NCBI GenBank assembly: GCA_016715205.1
Contig: JADKBC010000005.1
Span: 62,001-126,000 of the forward strand
Origin: Holophaga sp.
GTDB lineage: Bacteria > Acidobacteriota > Holophagae > Holophagales > Holophagaceae
Reading direction: 5' to 3'
Length of the DNA stretch: 64,000 bases
Under the pieces are notes generated by a model. The model saw nothing but the letters and a program-made list of their open reading frames with translations. It was not told the DNA's origin and made no database searches. A program made the translations under genes and the position numbers. Shown piece after piece: positions 18,286 to 26,206 of the stretch (its first letter is position 1; every line of letters starts with the position of its first letter).

Positions 18286-20604
18286 ATGGAACCCATGCCG
18301 AAACGACTCACACTGCTCCGCACGCTGGGATTCTCAGCCACAGCTGTGGCCATCCTGCTCTCCAGCCTGGGGTGCACCCTGCACCGGGCCCGCAAGGCCT
18401 TTGACGAAGGCCGTTTCGAGGAATCCGTAGCGGCTTATCAGAACGTGCTGAAAAGTTCGCCGAACAACATCACGGCCAAGATCGGTTATCGCCGAGCGGC
18501 GGCCAGGGCCGCGGAAATGCATCTGGTGCGCGCCCGGGAGGCCCAGAAGCGCGGCCAGGAAGATCAGGTCTATCTGGAAGTCCGCAAGGCGGCCGTGCTG
18601 GATCCCGCCAATGCCGTGGCGGCGGATTGGATCATGAATCTGGAGATGGCCGCGAAAAAGAAGAAGCTGCAGGAGGATGCGGAAGAAAGCATCGAAGCCC
18701 AGCGCGCCAAGGCGGAGTTGCAACCAGCGGTGAATCTCAACCCCCGTTCACTGGAAGGTATGGATCTCAATTTCTCCCGGCGCACCAGCCTCAAGGAAAT
18801 CTTTGCGGCCCTCAGCAAGAATTCGGGCGTGAACATCATCCTGCATACCTCCTTTCAGGATTCCCAGATTTCAGCCGATCTGCGAGGCCTCAGCTTTCAG
18901 CGGATCCTGGACACCTTGATGCTGCAGAACGATCTGCTGTACAAGACCCTCGACACCAACACCATCATGGTTTTCAAGAACACCGGCCCCCTCAAGGATC
19001 AGTTCGAAAACCAGCTCATCAAGACGTTCTATCTTTCGAATGCCGATCCCAACGATGTGCGTTCGATCTTCCAGCAGCTCATGCCGCAGCTCAAGGTGTT
19101 CACGGATAAGCGTCTGAACGCCGTGACCATCAAGGCCAAGCCCCAGGAACTCACCATCGCCCGGCGCATCGTCAGCCAATTGGACAAGGCCAAGGCTGAG
19201 GTGATGGTCTACCTCGAACTCATGGAAGTGACCGAGAATAGCCTTGACCAAGTGGGCCTGCTGCCTGTGCTTGGGGTTGGCGACACCACCGGCATCTACC
19301 GCATCGGTGGCACCATCGATAACACGGGCGCCCCCAATCAGAACAAGGGCGGCACACGCATCAGCCGTTCGGATATCCGCTTCCTGTTCCCCAACCTCGC
19401 CCTGGATGCGCTCAAAAGCAGCGGCGACGCAAAACTGGTAGCCAGCCCCAACATCCGCGTGGTTTCCGGCGAAAAGGGCGATATCAACATCGGCGAAAAA
19501 ATCTCGACGACGCAATCCTCCATTGGCCTTTCCGGGCTGGGGGGCGCTGCGGGAACAGCCGCGGGTAGCGCTGCCAGCAGCTATCTGAATGGCGCCTCCC
19601 AGACCCAGTACAGCTACGAAGAAGTGGGTGTGAAGATCACGGTAGAACCCCGGGTCCACTTCAATGGTGATGTCACCATGAAGATCAAGTCCGAGGTAAA
19701 AACCCTGAAGAGCGGTTCCACGCCCGGTCGTCCTGACCTTGGCCAGCGCATCATCGAAACCTGGGCGCGCCTGCAGGATGGCGAAACAGCCGTGTTCGCT
19801 GGGCTGCTCAAGGAAGAAGAGCAAAAGAGCTTGCAGGGAATTTGGGGTCTCACGGATATCCCCATCATCGGCAACCTTCTGGGCAGCAACCGCAGCCAGA
19901 AGGCCAAGACGGATGTGCTGTTGACCATCCGCGCTGTCATCGTGCGCAAGCCCGATATCCAGGCCGAAGACTGGGAAGCCTTTGATCCCGATCTGGCGAC
20001 TTCCAAGGCGGGCCCCTTCGCCGCGAAGCCTGAAGTCAAGCCTCTGGCCAAACCCCTGACCAAACCCGCGGCCGCACTGCCTGAGCCCAAACCCATGCCC
20101 AAGCCTGCGGACCCCGCCAACACCCCGGCCGTTCCCGCACCCCCGGTGGCCCCCACAGAACCCACCCTGCCCAAGCCCGAGGCCGAACAGCCCGCAGCCA
20201 ATCCCGATGAAGGCAGCCTGGTGATCTTCCTGGCCCCGGTCTTCACGCCCCTGGTCAAGGGCGAGCGGGTGCAGTTGAACCTCCTGGTGAGCAATGGCAA
20301 GGGCCTCACCAGCGGCACCATGGAAATCCGTATCGATCCGAAGTTGAAGTTTCACAGTTTGGTGGCAGGCGATTTCCTGACCGCGGAATCGGGCACCCTC
20401 CAACAGACCCTCGGCAAGGACGGCCTGCTGAAAGTGACCTTCTCGCGCACCGGTAGTGCCTCGGACAGTGGCACCTTGGCCACCCTGGAACTGGAAGGGC
20501 TGGCCCCGGGCAACGCCCCTGTGCTGGTGCAGGGCGGGAAATACTTGGCGGGTGCCAATCCCATCTCTGCCCGGGTGGTGAACTCACTCGTAACGGTGGA
20601 ATAG
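18286..20604 (+). CDS. pilQ: PilQ/GspD-type secretin with N-terminal TPR-like region and C-terminal cohesin-like domain
   Basis: 772 residues. A signal peptide ends SSLGC (Cys30), suggesting a lipoprotein. Residues ~31-140 form a TPR-like helical region (FDEGRFEESVAAYQNVL). An STN/N0-like domain is at ~155-228, a secretin_N domain at ~240-305 and the secretin core at ~370-555 (VASPNIRVVSGEKGDINIGE, ETWARLQDGETAVFAGLL, LTDIPIIGNLLGS). A Lys/Pro/Ala-rich linker follows (~575-640), then ~130 residues that look like a cohesin-type beta-sandwich (GTMEIRIDPKLKFHS, LLKVTFSRTG, LATLELEGLAPG). The core forms the outer-membrane gate; a cohesin-like extension is known in some secretins. ATG 18295 is an alternative start. 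Confidence 0.9.
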   Translation: MEPMPKRLTLLRTLGFSATAVAILLSSLGCTLHRARKAFDEGRFEESVAAYQNVLKSSPNNITAKIGYRRAAARAAEMHLVRAREAQKRGQEDQVYLEVRKAAVLDPANAVAADWIMNLEMAAKKKKLQEDAEESIEAQRAKAELQPAVNLNPRSLEGMDLNFSRRTSLKEIFAALSKNSGVNIILHTSFQDSQISADLRGLSFQRILDTLMLQNDLLYKTLDTNTIMVFKNTGPLKDQFENQLIKTFYLSNADPNDVRSIFQQLMPQLKVFTDKRLNAVTIKAKPQELTIARRIVSQLDKAKAEVMVYLELMEVTENSLDQVGLLPVLGVGDTTGIYRIGGTIDNTGAPNQNKGGTRISRSDIRFLFPNLALDALKSSGDAKLVASPNIRVVSGEKGDINIGEKISTTQSSIGLSGLGGAAGTAAGSAASSYLNGASQTQYSYEEVGVKITVEPRVHFNGDVTMKIKSEVKTLKSGSTPGRPDLGQRIIETWARLQDGETAVFAGLLKEEEQKSLQGIWGLTDIPIIGNLLGSNRSQKAKTDVLLTIRAVIVRKPDIQAEDWEAFDPDLATSKAGPFAAKPEVKPLAKPLTKPAAALPEPKPMPKPADPANTPAVPAPPVAPTEPTLPKPEAEQPAANPDEGSLVIFLAPVFTPLVKGERVQLNLLVSNGKGLTSGTMEIRIDPKLKFHSLVAGDFLTAESGTLQQTLGKDGLLKVTFSRTGSASDSGTLATLELEGLAPGNAPVLVQGGKYLAGANPISARVVNSLVTVE

Positions 20605-20611
20605 CTCAACC

Positions 20612-21070
20612 ATGTCGAAACGCTCCCGGGGCTTCACCCTGCTCGAAATGGCCGTCACGGCCACGGTGCTCCTAATCCTTGCCTCGGCCGTGGTGCCCAT
20701 GGCCAAGAATGGCGTGCGCCGTCAGAAGGAACTGGAACTCCAGCGAGCCCTCCGCGAGATTCGCTCCGCCATCGACGACTACAAACTGAAGGCCGAACAG
20801 CAGAAGATCAAGGCGCCGCCCGTAGAGAACAACGGCTACCCAGAATCCCTGGATGTATTGGTTGAAGGCGCCCAGACCAGCAAAGCCTCGATGAAGATCC
20901 GTTTCCTGCGGCGAATCCCGCTGGATCCCTTCACAGGCAAGCCGGATTGGGGGCTCCGCTCCATCACCGACGATCCCGGCAGCAGCAGTTGGAGCGGCGG
21001 CAATGTCTACGACGTGCATAGTCAATCCACTGGCACAGGCTCCAACGGCGTGCCCTATCGGGAGTGGTGA
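20612..21070 (+). CDS. type IV pilin-like / GspG-like pseudopilin
   Basis: 152 residues. A short basic leader MSKRSRG precedes FTLLEMAVTATVLLILASA, the class III prepilin cleavage site and hydrophobic helix, with the conserved Glu at +5. PilD-type peptidase should cut after Gly7. The C-terminal part RIPLDPFTGKPDWGLRSI resembles the major pseudopilin GspG (calcium-binding loop region). It is the last gene of the operon, 7 bases after the secretin stop, so the operon may build a type II-like pseudopilus as well as or instead of a true pilus. Confidence 0.9.
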   Translation: MSKRSRGFTLLEMAVTATVLLILASAVVPMAKNGVRRQKELELQRALREIRSAIDDYKLKAEQQKIKAPPVENNGYPESLDVLVEGAQTSKASMKIRFLRRIPLDPFTGKPDWGLRSITDDPGSSSWSGGNVYDVHSQSTGTGSNGVPYREW

Positions 21071-21085
21071 CGGCGGTTTTTATGC

Positions 21086-21114
21086 TTGATCCAAGCCCTG
21101 CCCCGCGCTAGTCT
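21086..21114 (+). promoter_or_regulatory. candidate tRNA-Leu promoter
   Basis: TTGATC at 21086-21091 and TAGTCT at 21109-21114, with a 17-base spacer. The tRNA begins 46 bases further on, leaving a 5' leader for RNase P to remove. Confidence 0.4.
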
Positions 21115-21160
21115 TGGTGTTCCCGTTGGCAGACTCTTGAGGGAGCTGCTGCTGGTCTTT

Positions 21161-21247
21161 GCGGATATGGCGGAATTGGTAGACGCGCTAGTTTCAGGTA
21201 CTAGTGGCTTCACGGTCGTGGGGGTTCGAGTCCCTCTATCCGCACCA
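21161..21247 (+). tRNA. tRNA-Leu (CAG)
   Basis: 87 bases folding as a class II tRNA. The acceptor GCGGATA pairs with TATCCGC, the D-arm is GCG...CGC with GGTAGA, and the anticodon stem CTAGT/ACTAG encloses TTCAGGT, giving anticodon CAG. There is a long variable arm (TGGCTTCACGGTCGT), then the T-arm with GTTCGAGTC. The CCA end is encoded. The long variable arm and CAG anticodon identify leucine. Confidence 0.97.
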
Positions 21248-21250
21248 CCT

Positions 21251-21277
21251 CAAAACGGCACCGGTGGTGCCGTTTTG
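21251..21277 (+). terminator. hairpin after tRNA-Leu
   Basis: Perfect 12-bp stem CAAAACGGCACC / GGTGCCGTTTTG with a 3-base loop, beginning 4 bases after the tRNA CCA. The T4 run at the stem's 3' side suits intrinsic termination. Confidence 0.85.
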
Positions 21278-21389
21278 AATATGAAATACAGCAACGATTG
21301 AAAAGGGCGTCCGGCCCCTCCGGACTAGGACCTTCTTGCGGCACGGGGCTGCGAGACAGGTGACGGGCGAACCCCGAAAAGGAGCCACC

Positions 21390-21659
21390 ATGGCCCTCAG
21401 CACTGCAGCAAAAACCATCATCATCGACGACTTCAAGGTTCACGCCACGGATACTGGCTCCCCTGAAGTCCAGGTTGCCCTGTTGACCAAGCGCATCAAC
21501 GAGCTGACCGAGCACTTCAAGATCCACACCAAGGATTACCACAGCCGCCGCGGCCTCATGATCATGGTCGGCCAGCGCCGTCGCCTTCTGGATTACCTGA
21601 AGCGCGAAAGCAAGCCCCGCTACGCCACCCTCATCGAGCGTCTCGGCCTGCGCCGCTAG
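21390..21659 (+). CDS. rpsO: 30S ribosomal protein S15
   Basis: 89 residues, exact family length, with DTGSPEVQVALLTKRINELT and DYHSRRGLMIMVGQRRRLLD, the rRNA-binding core of S15. It binds the central domain of 16S rRNA early in 30S assembly. ATG 21390 has AAAGGAG 5 bases upstream; the longer upstream frame has no ribosome site. The ~110-base leader between the tRNA terminator and this start is GC-rich and could hold the autoregulatory structure common for rpsO, but I could not define one. It is followed by its own terminator. Confidence 0.98.
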   Translation: MALSTAAKTIIIDDFKVHATDTGSPEVQVALLTKRINELTEHFKIHTKDYHSRRGLMIMVGQRRRLLDYLKRESKPRYATLIERLGLRR

Positions 21660-21674
21660 TCTCACCTCTTTTCC

Positions 21675-21702
21675 AAGAACGCCCGCACGTGCGGGCGTTC
21701 TT
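21675..21702 (+). terminator. rpsO terminator
   Basis: 28-base perfect palindrome (arms AAGAACGCCCGCAC and its complement) followed by TTCGTT, 15 bases after the rpsO stop. The next gene starts only 15 bases beyond it. Confidence 0.85.
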
Positions 21703-21717
21703 CGTTACATTAAAGAC

Positions 21718-22395
21718 ATGGCCAACCTGCCCCCCTTGCCTGACCCCGAGCAGCCAAATCCCTACACGGTTACGGAGCGGAACCTGCTTTTTGACTCGCC
21801 CTGGATTCGCCTCCGGGAAGATCGTTTTCGCCATCGAAAAGGCGTTGAGGGTCGCTATCCCATTTGCGGTTTCCGTCGTACCGCTTGCGGCGTGCTCGCC
21901 CTGGATGAGCAGGACCAGGTCATCCTGGTGGGCCAATGGCGATTTCCCCTGGAATGCTACTCCTGGGAAATCGTGGAAGGCGGCGGTGAGGAGCACGAAT
22001 CGCCCTTTGAATGCATCCAGCGCGAACTGGCTGAGGAGGCCAATCTGCGCGCGGAAACCTGGGAGCCCCTGGCCTATTCCAACCTGAGCAATTCCTCCAC
22101 TGACGAAGAAGCCTTTCTGTTCCTGGCCTCTGGTCTGGCCGATGTCCATGGTCATCAACCCGATGACGAAGAAGAACTGCGCGTCCATCGGGAACCCTTT
22201 GAACACTGTCTGCGCCGGGTGCAGGCCGGCGAGATTGCTGATGGCCTCACCGTCATTGCCATCCTGGCGCTCCAGGCCCGGCGCAGCGGCGTTACGCAAC
22301 CTCTGCATCCTGATTTGGCCGAACGGTTTTTCCAGCGCCCGGCGCAGCACCCGAGCCATGGCAGGGCCCGGTGGGCTAAGCTAGAAGCACTATGA
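21718..22395 (+). CDS. Nudix hydrolase, ADP-ribose pyrophosphatase type
   Basis: 225 residues. The Nudix box is readable at residues ~90-112: GGGEEHESPFECIQRELAEE, with the catalytic REXXEE intact but Asn in place of the final Gly. The preceding VGQWRFPLECYSWEIVEGG is typical of ADP-ribose pyrophosphatases (family consensus QYR.P...W.E.P.G). The likely reaction is hydrolysis of ADP-ribose or another nucleoside diphosphate derivative; substrate specificity is inferred. No ribosome site precedes ATG 21718. TACATT sits 6 bases upstream, so the mRNA may be leaderless. The stop overlaps the start of the next gene. Confidence 0.88.
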   Translation: MANLPPLPDPEQPNPYTVTERNLLFDSPWIRLREDRFRHRKGVEGRYPICGFRRTACGVLALDEQDQVILVGQWRFPLECYSWEIVEGGGEEHESPFECIQRELAEEANLRAETWEPLAYSNLSNSSTDEEAFLFLASGLADVHGHQPDDEEELRVHREPFEHCLRRVQAGEIADGLTVIAILALQARRSGVTQPLHPDLAERFFQRPAQHPSHGRARWAKLEAL

Positions 22396-22997
22396 TCGTC
22401 ACCCTTCACCCCGAAACGCCCCAGCAACGCCACCTTGATCGCATCGCAGAGCTGCTGCAGAAGGATGGTGTGATCGCCTATCCCACGGATACGCTCTTTG
22501 GCCTGGGTTGCCTGGTGTCACGGAAAAAGGCCGTGGATCGCATCGTGGAGCTGAAGGGGCGCGACCCCAAGAAACCCATGTCGATCCTTTGCGCGGATCT
22601 TTCCATGCTCTGTCGGTATACGCAGCATTTGGATACCGCCACCTTCCGCATCCTCAAGCAGATGTTCCCCGGCCCCTACACCGCCGTGCTGCCTGCCAGT
22701 CGGGAAGTGCCGCGCCATTTGCAGAACAAGCAGACCGTCGGCCTGCGCATTCCTGATCATCCCTTCTGCCTGGCCATCACGCGCCTGGTGGGCGAGCCCA
22801 TCATCACCACCAGTTGCAACCGGGCCGGTGAAGAGCCCTTGACCAGCGCCTGGGAAATCCAGGAAGAACTTGGCAACATCCTGGATCTCGTGGTGGATTG
22901 TGGCGAGCCCGCAGGCCTCGCCAGCACGGTGGTGGACCTTACGCAGGACGAACCCGTGCTCCTGCGGCAAGGGGCCGGCGTGTGGCCGCTCAAATAA
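22392..22997 (+). CDS. Sua5/YciO/YrdC family protein (threonylcarbamoyl-AMP synthase-like)
   Basis: 201 residues with the YrdC-fold motifs AYPTDTLFGLGCLVS (residues ~29-43), KGRDPKKPMSILCAD, FPGPYTAVLPAS, TVGLRIPDHP, TTSCNRAGE and LASTVVDL. Members make threonylcarbamoyl-AMP from Thr, bicarbonate and ATP for the t6A37 modification of ANN-decoding tRNAs; the YciO branch has the same fold with a less certain role. It overlaps the Nudix gene by 4 bases. Its stop is 1 base from the convergent nadB stop. The partner gene tsaE lies elsewhere in this window. Confidence 0.9.
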   Translation: MIVTLHPETPQQRHLDRIAELLQKDGVIAYPTDTLFGLGCLVSRKKAVDRIVELKGRDPKKPMSILCADLSMLCRYTQHLDTATFRILKQMFPGPYTAVLPASREVPRHLQNKQTVGLRIPDHPFCLAITRLVGEPIITTSCNRAGEEPLTSAWEIQEELGNILDLVVDCGEPAGLASTVVDLTQDEPVLLRQGAGVWPLK

Positions 22998-22998
22998 C

Positions 22999-24569
22999 TC
23001 AATCCACGCGGTAATGGCACCCGCGACTTTCGGGATTCAGGAGCGCCGCCTTGAGGATCAAGCGGGCGCAGGTAATGCCATTCCGTAGTTCCAGAATGGG
23101 CCGGGAAAGGGGTGCTTCGCGGTAGAACGCCTCGATGCGGTGGTAGAGGTGACCCATGTCGCCCCGGGCCCGCTCGAGCCGAGCCTTGGTCCGCACGATG
23201 CCTGCGTAGTTCCAGAGGGTGGTCCGCACGTTGGTCCAATCCTGCTCGATGAGCAGCGGATCCGCGGCCTCAGGCCCGCTGGCGGGAATCCAGGGTTGGA
23301 TGGCTTCGGCTCGGGGCGGCTCGGCGGTTTCACATTCCCGAATGGCTGCTTCCGCAGCGCGGTAGCCCCAGAGCAACCCTTCCAGCAGGGAAGTGGAGGC
23401 CAATCGATTGGCGCCATGAACGCCCGTGCAGGCCACTTCGCCCACGGCGAAAAGGCCCGGCAAGCTGGTATGGCCGTCCAGGTCAACCGCCACGCCACCG
23501 CAAAAATAATGGGCGGCGGGAACCACAGGAATGCGCTGGCGGAGGGGCTCGAAGCCTTCGGCCCGGCAGGTGGCCAGCACCTTGGGGAACCGTGCCTCCA
23601 GGTCTAAGCGCTGGGCCACGGGCGACAGGTCCAGGAAGACACACACATCACCCGTGGTCGCAATTTCCTGGAAGATGGCCCGGCTCACCACATCCCGGGG
23701 GCCAATTCCATTTGGTCCGGCGCGTACTTCTCCATGAAGCGCTCGCCCTTGCGATTCACCAGGTGGGCACCTTCGCCCCGCAACGCCTCTGTCAAAAGGG
23801 TTCTAGGCTTGTGGGGCACATACAGGGTCGTGGGGTGAAACTGGATGTACTCGCAATTCACGATGCGGGCCGTGGCTCGATAGGCCGCGGCAAGGCCATC
23901 CCCCGTGGCCCCTGGTGGGTTGCTGGTGTGCAAATACAAGTAGCCGAGGCCGCCGGTGGCAAGCACGGTGCGCTTGGCCCGAGCCAGTTCCACCTTCCGG
24001 GAGGCGCCATCTAGCAGGTAAGCGCCCCACACGTGAATGGGGTCGTAGACCCCCCGGGGATCGCGGCCATGGTGAGGAGTGGTGAGCAGATCCACAAGGG
24101 TTCTGCCCTCCAGCAAGCGAATGCGCGGATGGGCTTTCACCGCTTGGTTGAGGGTGTCCTGGATGGCCAGGCCAGTCGCATCCTTGGCGTGGTAGATGCG
24201 CCGAGCGGAGTGGGCCGCCTCCGCAGTGGGGGCGATGCCGCCATCCTCGCCGAGATCAAAGGGCACCCCCAGTTGTTTCCAGAGCAGATCCCGACAGAGC
24301 TTCGGGCCCTGTTCCGCGAGGAGCTGCACGGCCTCAGGTCGGCACAGCCCCGCGCCGGCAGCTTCAATATCGGCAGCCAACAACTCTGGAGAATCGCCAA
24401 AAGCCGCGGGCGGCAGTCCCACAATGCCACCCTGCGCCCAGGATGTGTTGGAATCACCCAGGGCATCCTTGGCAGCCAGAATCACATCAGCGCCCAACTC
24501 CGCAGCTCGGAGCGCTGCCGTGCATCCCGCGATGCCACCACCAAGAACCAGCACATCGCAGGCGATCAT
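22999..24569 (-). pseudogene. nadB: L-aspartate oxidase, interrupted by a single-base frameshift
   Basis: Two adjacent minus-strand frames together make one L-aspartate oxidase of ~520 residues. The 5' part, from ATG 24569, has the FAD-binding VLVLGGGIAGCTAALRAAE, then SNTSWAQGGI, LATGGLGYLY, EYIQFHPTTLY and GERFMEKYAPDQMELAP. It then runs into an early TGA. The 3' part resumes with VVSRAIFQEI and contains GLFAVGEVACTGVHGANRL and the C-terminal SRGCHYR. In the family ELAP is followed by RDVV. One extra C in the C5 run (G5 at 23697-23701 on the plus strand) restores exactly ELAPRDVVSRAI. NadB oxidises aspartate to iminoaspartate for NAD synthesis. The start overlaps the DUF309 stop (ATGA). Whether decayed or mis-sequenced cannot be told. 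Confidence 0.9.
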
Positions 24570-25339
24570 TTCAGCGTCCATTCCGGTCGAGGCAGATCCC
24601 ATAAGCCATCCACAGGGGCTTCGGAATCCAAAGAACGCAGCCACTGAAGCCGCTGTTCCACGTTATCCACACACTCAGCGATATCCACCCGTCCCCAGGG
24701 CGTCGGAACCTCGCCCTCAAAACTCGCCAGAGCTTTCAGGCCATCCCGCCAAAGGCTCATCATGCCGCCAACATCCTGGCGCTGCTGATGATAAAAGCCC
24801 GCCGCAAGGAGGATCAAGCCTTGGAGGCCTTTCTTGAGATCCCCTGAAGCCACGGTCCAGAGCCCTTCCAGAGCATCATGGCATTCGTGAAAGAGGGCTG
24901 AATTGAAAAGGGTGACGCCCGATGCCAAACGGTAACGGTCATCCTCGGGTTGCCCGGTGAGCGCCAGGAGGATCACCCCACAGCGAAGACTGATCTGAGG
25001 TGCGAGTGGCTCCCAGATGCGCTGGGGCAGCCAACCATCCGGCCCCCGGTCCGCAGTGTCCGGGTACGCATTCAAGGTTTCCCGCCAGACTGCTTCGGGA
25101 TCTGTGATGCCAAGTGCTGCCAACATACGGCCCGCTTGCTGAAGAAGCTCCGCCTCGCCCACCCCGCCGGGGTGGGTTTCCCGAAGGCGTGGCGCGCCCA
25201 GCACGGTGGGCCAAATCAGGAGAGCTCGATCCTTGGGCTGCTCCAAGGCTGCTTCGAGCCGAACCCTGACAAAGCGTTGCAAAGGAATCGGCAGCCGCTG
25301 CTGGGGAGCCCAGAACACTGGTGCCGTTGCGCAGGTCAT
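24566..25339 (-). CDS. DUF309 domain protein
   Basis: 257 residues from ATG 25339. The C-terminal ~120 residues carry the DUF309 pattern: LFNSALFHECHDALEGLWT, then LKKGLQGLILLAAGFYHQQR, with the conserved HExxExLW-like and KGLIQ.A.A.HH-like segments. The N-terminal half (LLQQAGRMLAALGITDP...) has no feature I recognise. Function is unknown for this family. It lies between the ExbB-like gene (13-base gap) and nadB (4-base overlap), so the three are one transcription unit. Confidence 0.8.
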   Translation of the reverse strand: MTCATAPVFWAPQQRLPIPLQRFVRVRLEAALEQPKDRALLIWPTVLGAPRLRETHPGGVGEAELLQQAGRMLAALGITDPEAVWRETLNAYPDTADRGPDGWLPQRIWEPLAPQISLRCGVILLALTGQPEDDRYRLASGVTLFNSALFHECHDALEGLWTVASGDLKKGLQGLILLAAGFYHQQRQDVGGMMSLWRDGLKALASFEGEVPTPWGRVDIAECVDNVEQRLQWLRSLDSEAPVDGLWDLPRPEWTLK

Positions 25340-25352
25340 GGCCGAAGCCTTT

Positions 25353-26051
25353 CTAGGTGAAATTCCGCTCGGAAAGGCTAATGAATTCCAGGGCAAAATC
25401 GTCAAGTTCGGTTTGCCATTGTTTGAGTTGCCCCTGGAAAAAGTTGTAGGCCATCAGGGCTGGGATGGCCGCCACGAGACCCAGGGCCGTGGCCACCAGG
25501 GCCTCGGAAATGGGGATGGCCACGGTGGCGAGACTGGCATTGCCGGTGGTGCCAATGCCACGAAACGCATCAATGATGCCCCACACCGTGCCGAATAGGC
25601 CAACGAAGGGGCTCACCGCCGCGATGGTGGCGAGGATGCCCAAACCCTTTTCCAGGCGTCCCATTTCAACCACAGAGGAACGCTGCAGGCTGCGCTCCAC
25701 CGCTTCCATGCTCTTGATCTGGGCCTTCTCGCCCGAGGTGGGCGTGGCGCGCAGCTGATAGGTGACTTCGGTGTAACCCGCACTGAACAAGCCCACCATG
25801 GGACTCAGGGAAAAGGTCGCGGCAGTCTGTTTCAATTCACGCCAATCGGTGGATCGGCGAAAGGCAGCACGAAAGCTTTCGGTCACCTTTCGACTGCGGG
25901 CCAACAGCAGTCCCTTTTGAATGATCACCACCCAGCTCAGGATGCTGAAGACCGCCAACAGCAGCATCACCATCTTGGCCACGGTGCCGCCATGGCGCAC
26001 CACTTCCCAAAGATTGACGCCCTGGCCTTCGAGCATGGCGATGAACAGCAT
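25353..26051 (-). CDS. MotA/TolQ/ExbB family proton channel protein
   Basis: 232 residues with three hydrophobic helices: MVMLLLAVFSILSWVVIIQK near residue 28, IAAVSPFVGLFGTVWGIIDA near 145 and ALVATALGLVAAIPALMAYN near 185. The last two form the conserved pore region of TolQ/ExbB. In the family it works with a TolR/ExbD partner to couple proton flow to envelope tasks. No TolR, TolA or TolB is adjacent, which is unusual. ATG 26051 has a perfect AGGAGGA ribosome site 3 bases upstream. DUF309 and nadB follow in the same direction. Confidence 0.92.
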   Translation of the reverse strand: MLFIAMLEGQGVNLWEVVRHGGTVAKMVMLLLAVFSILSWVVIIQKGLLLARSRKVTESFRAAFRRSTDWRELKQTAATFSLSPMVGLFSAGYTEVTYQLRATPTSGEKAQIKSMEAVERSLQRSSVVEMGRLEKGLGILATIAAVSPFVGLFGTVWGIIDAFRGIGTTGNASLATVAIPISEALVATALGLVAAIPALMAYNFFQGQLKQWQTELDDFALEFISLSERNFT

Positions 26052-26206
26052 GGGTCCTCCTGTGAATCATCTTAGCAAGGAGTGCGCCCCAGGGAGCCGC
26101 GACCACGGGAGGTTTCAGGGCAGGTCCCAGGGCTCGCGCCCTTTGATGGCCCCGGGTACACTGGCTTTCGGCGCGATTTCCATCGTTTCCTTTTTCTGGA
26201 GATTCC

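Noticed and set aside
18871..20403. 510-residue open frame antisense to the secretin
   Set aside because: Gly/His/Arg-rich composition typical of a GC-rich shadow frame; the sense strand has a clear secretin.
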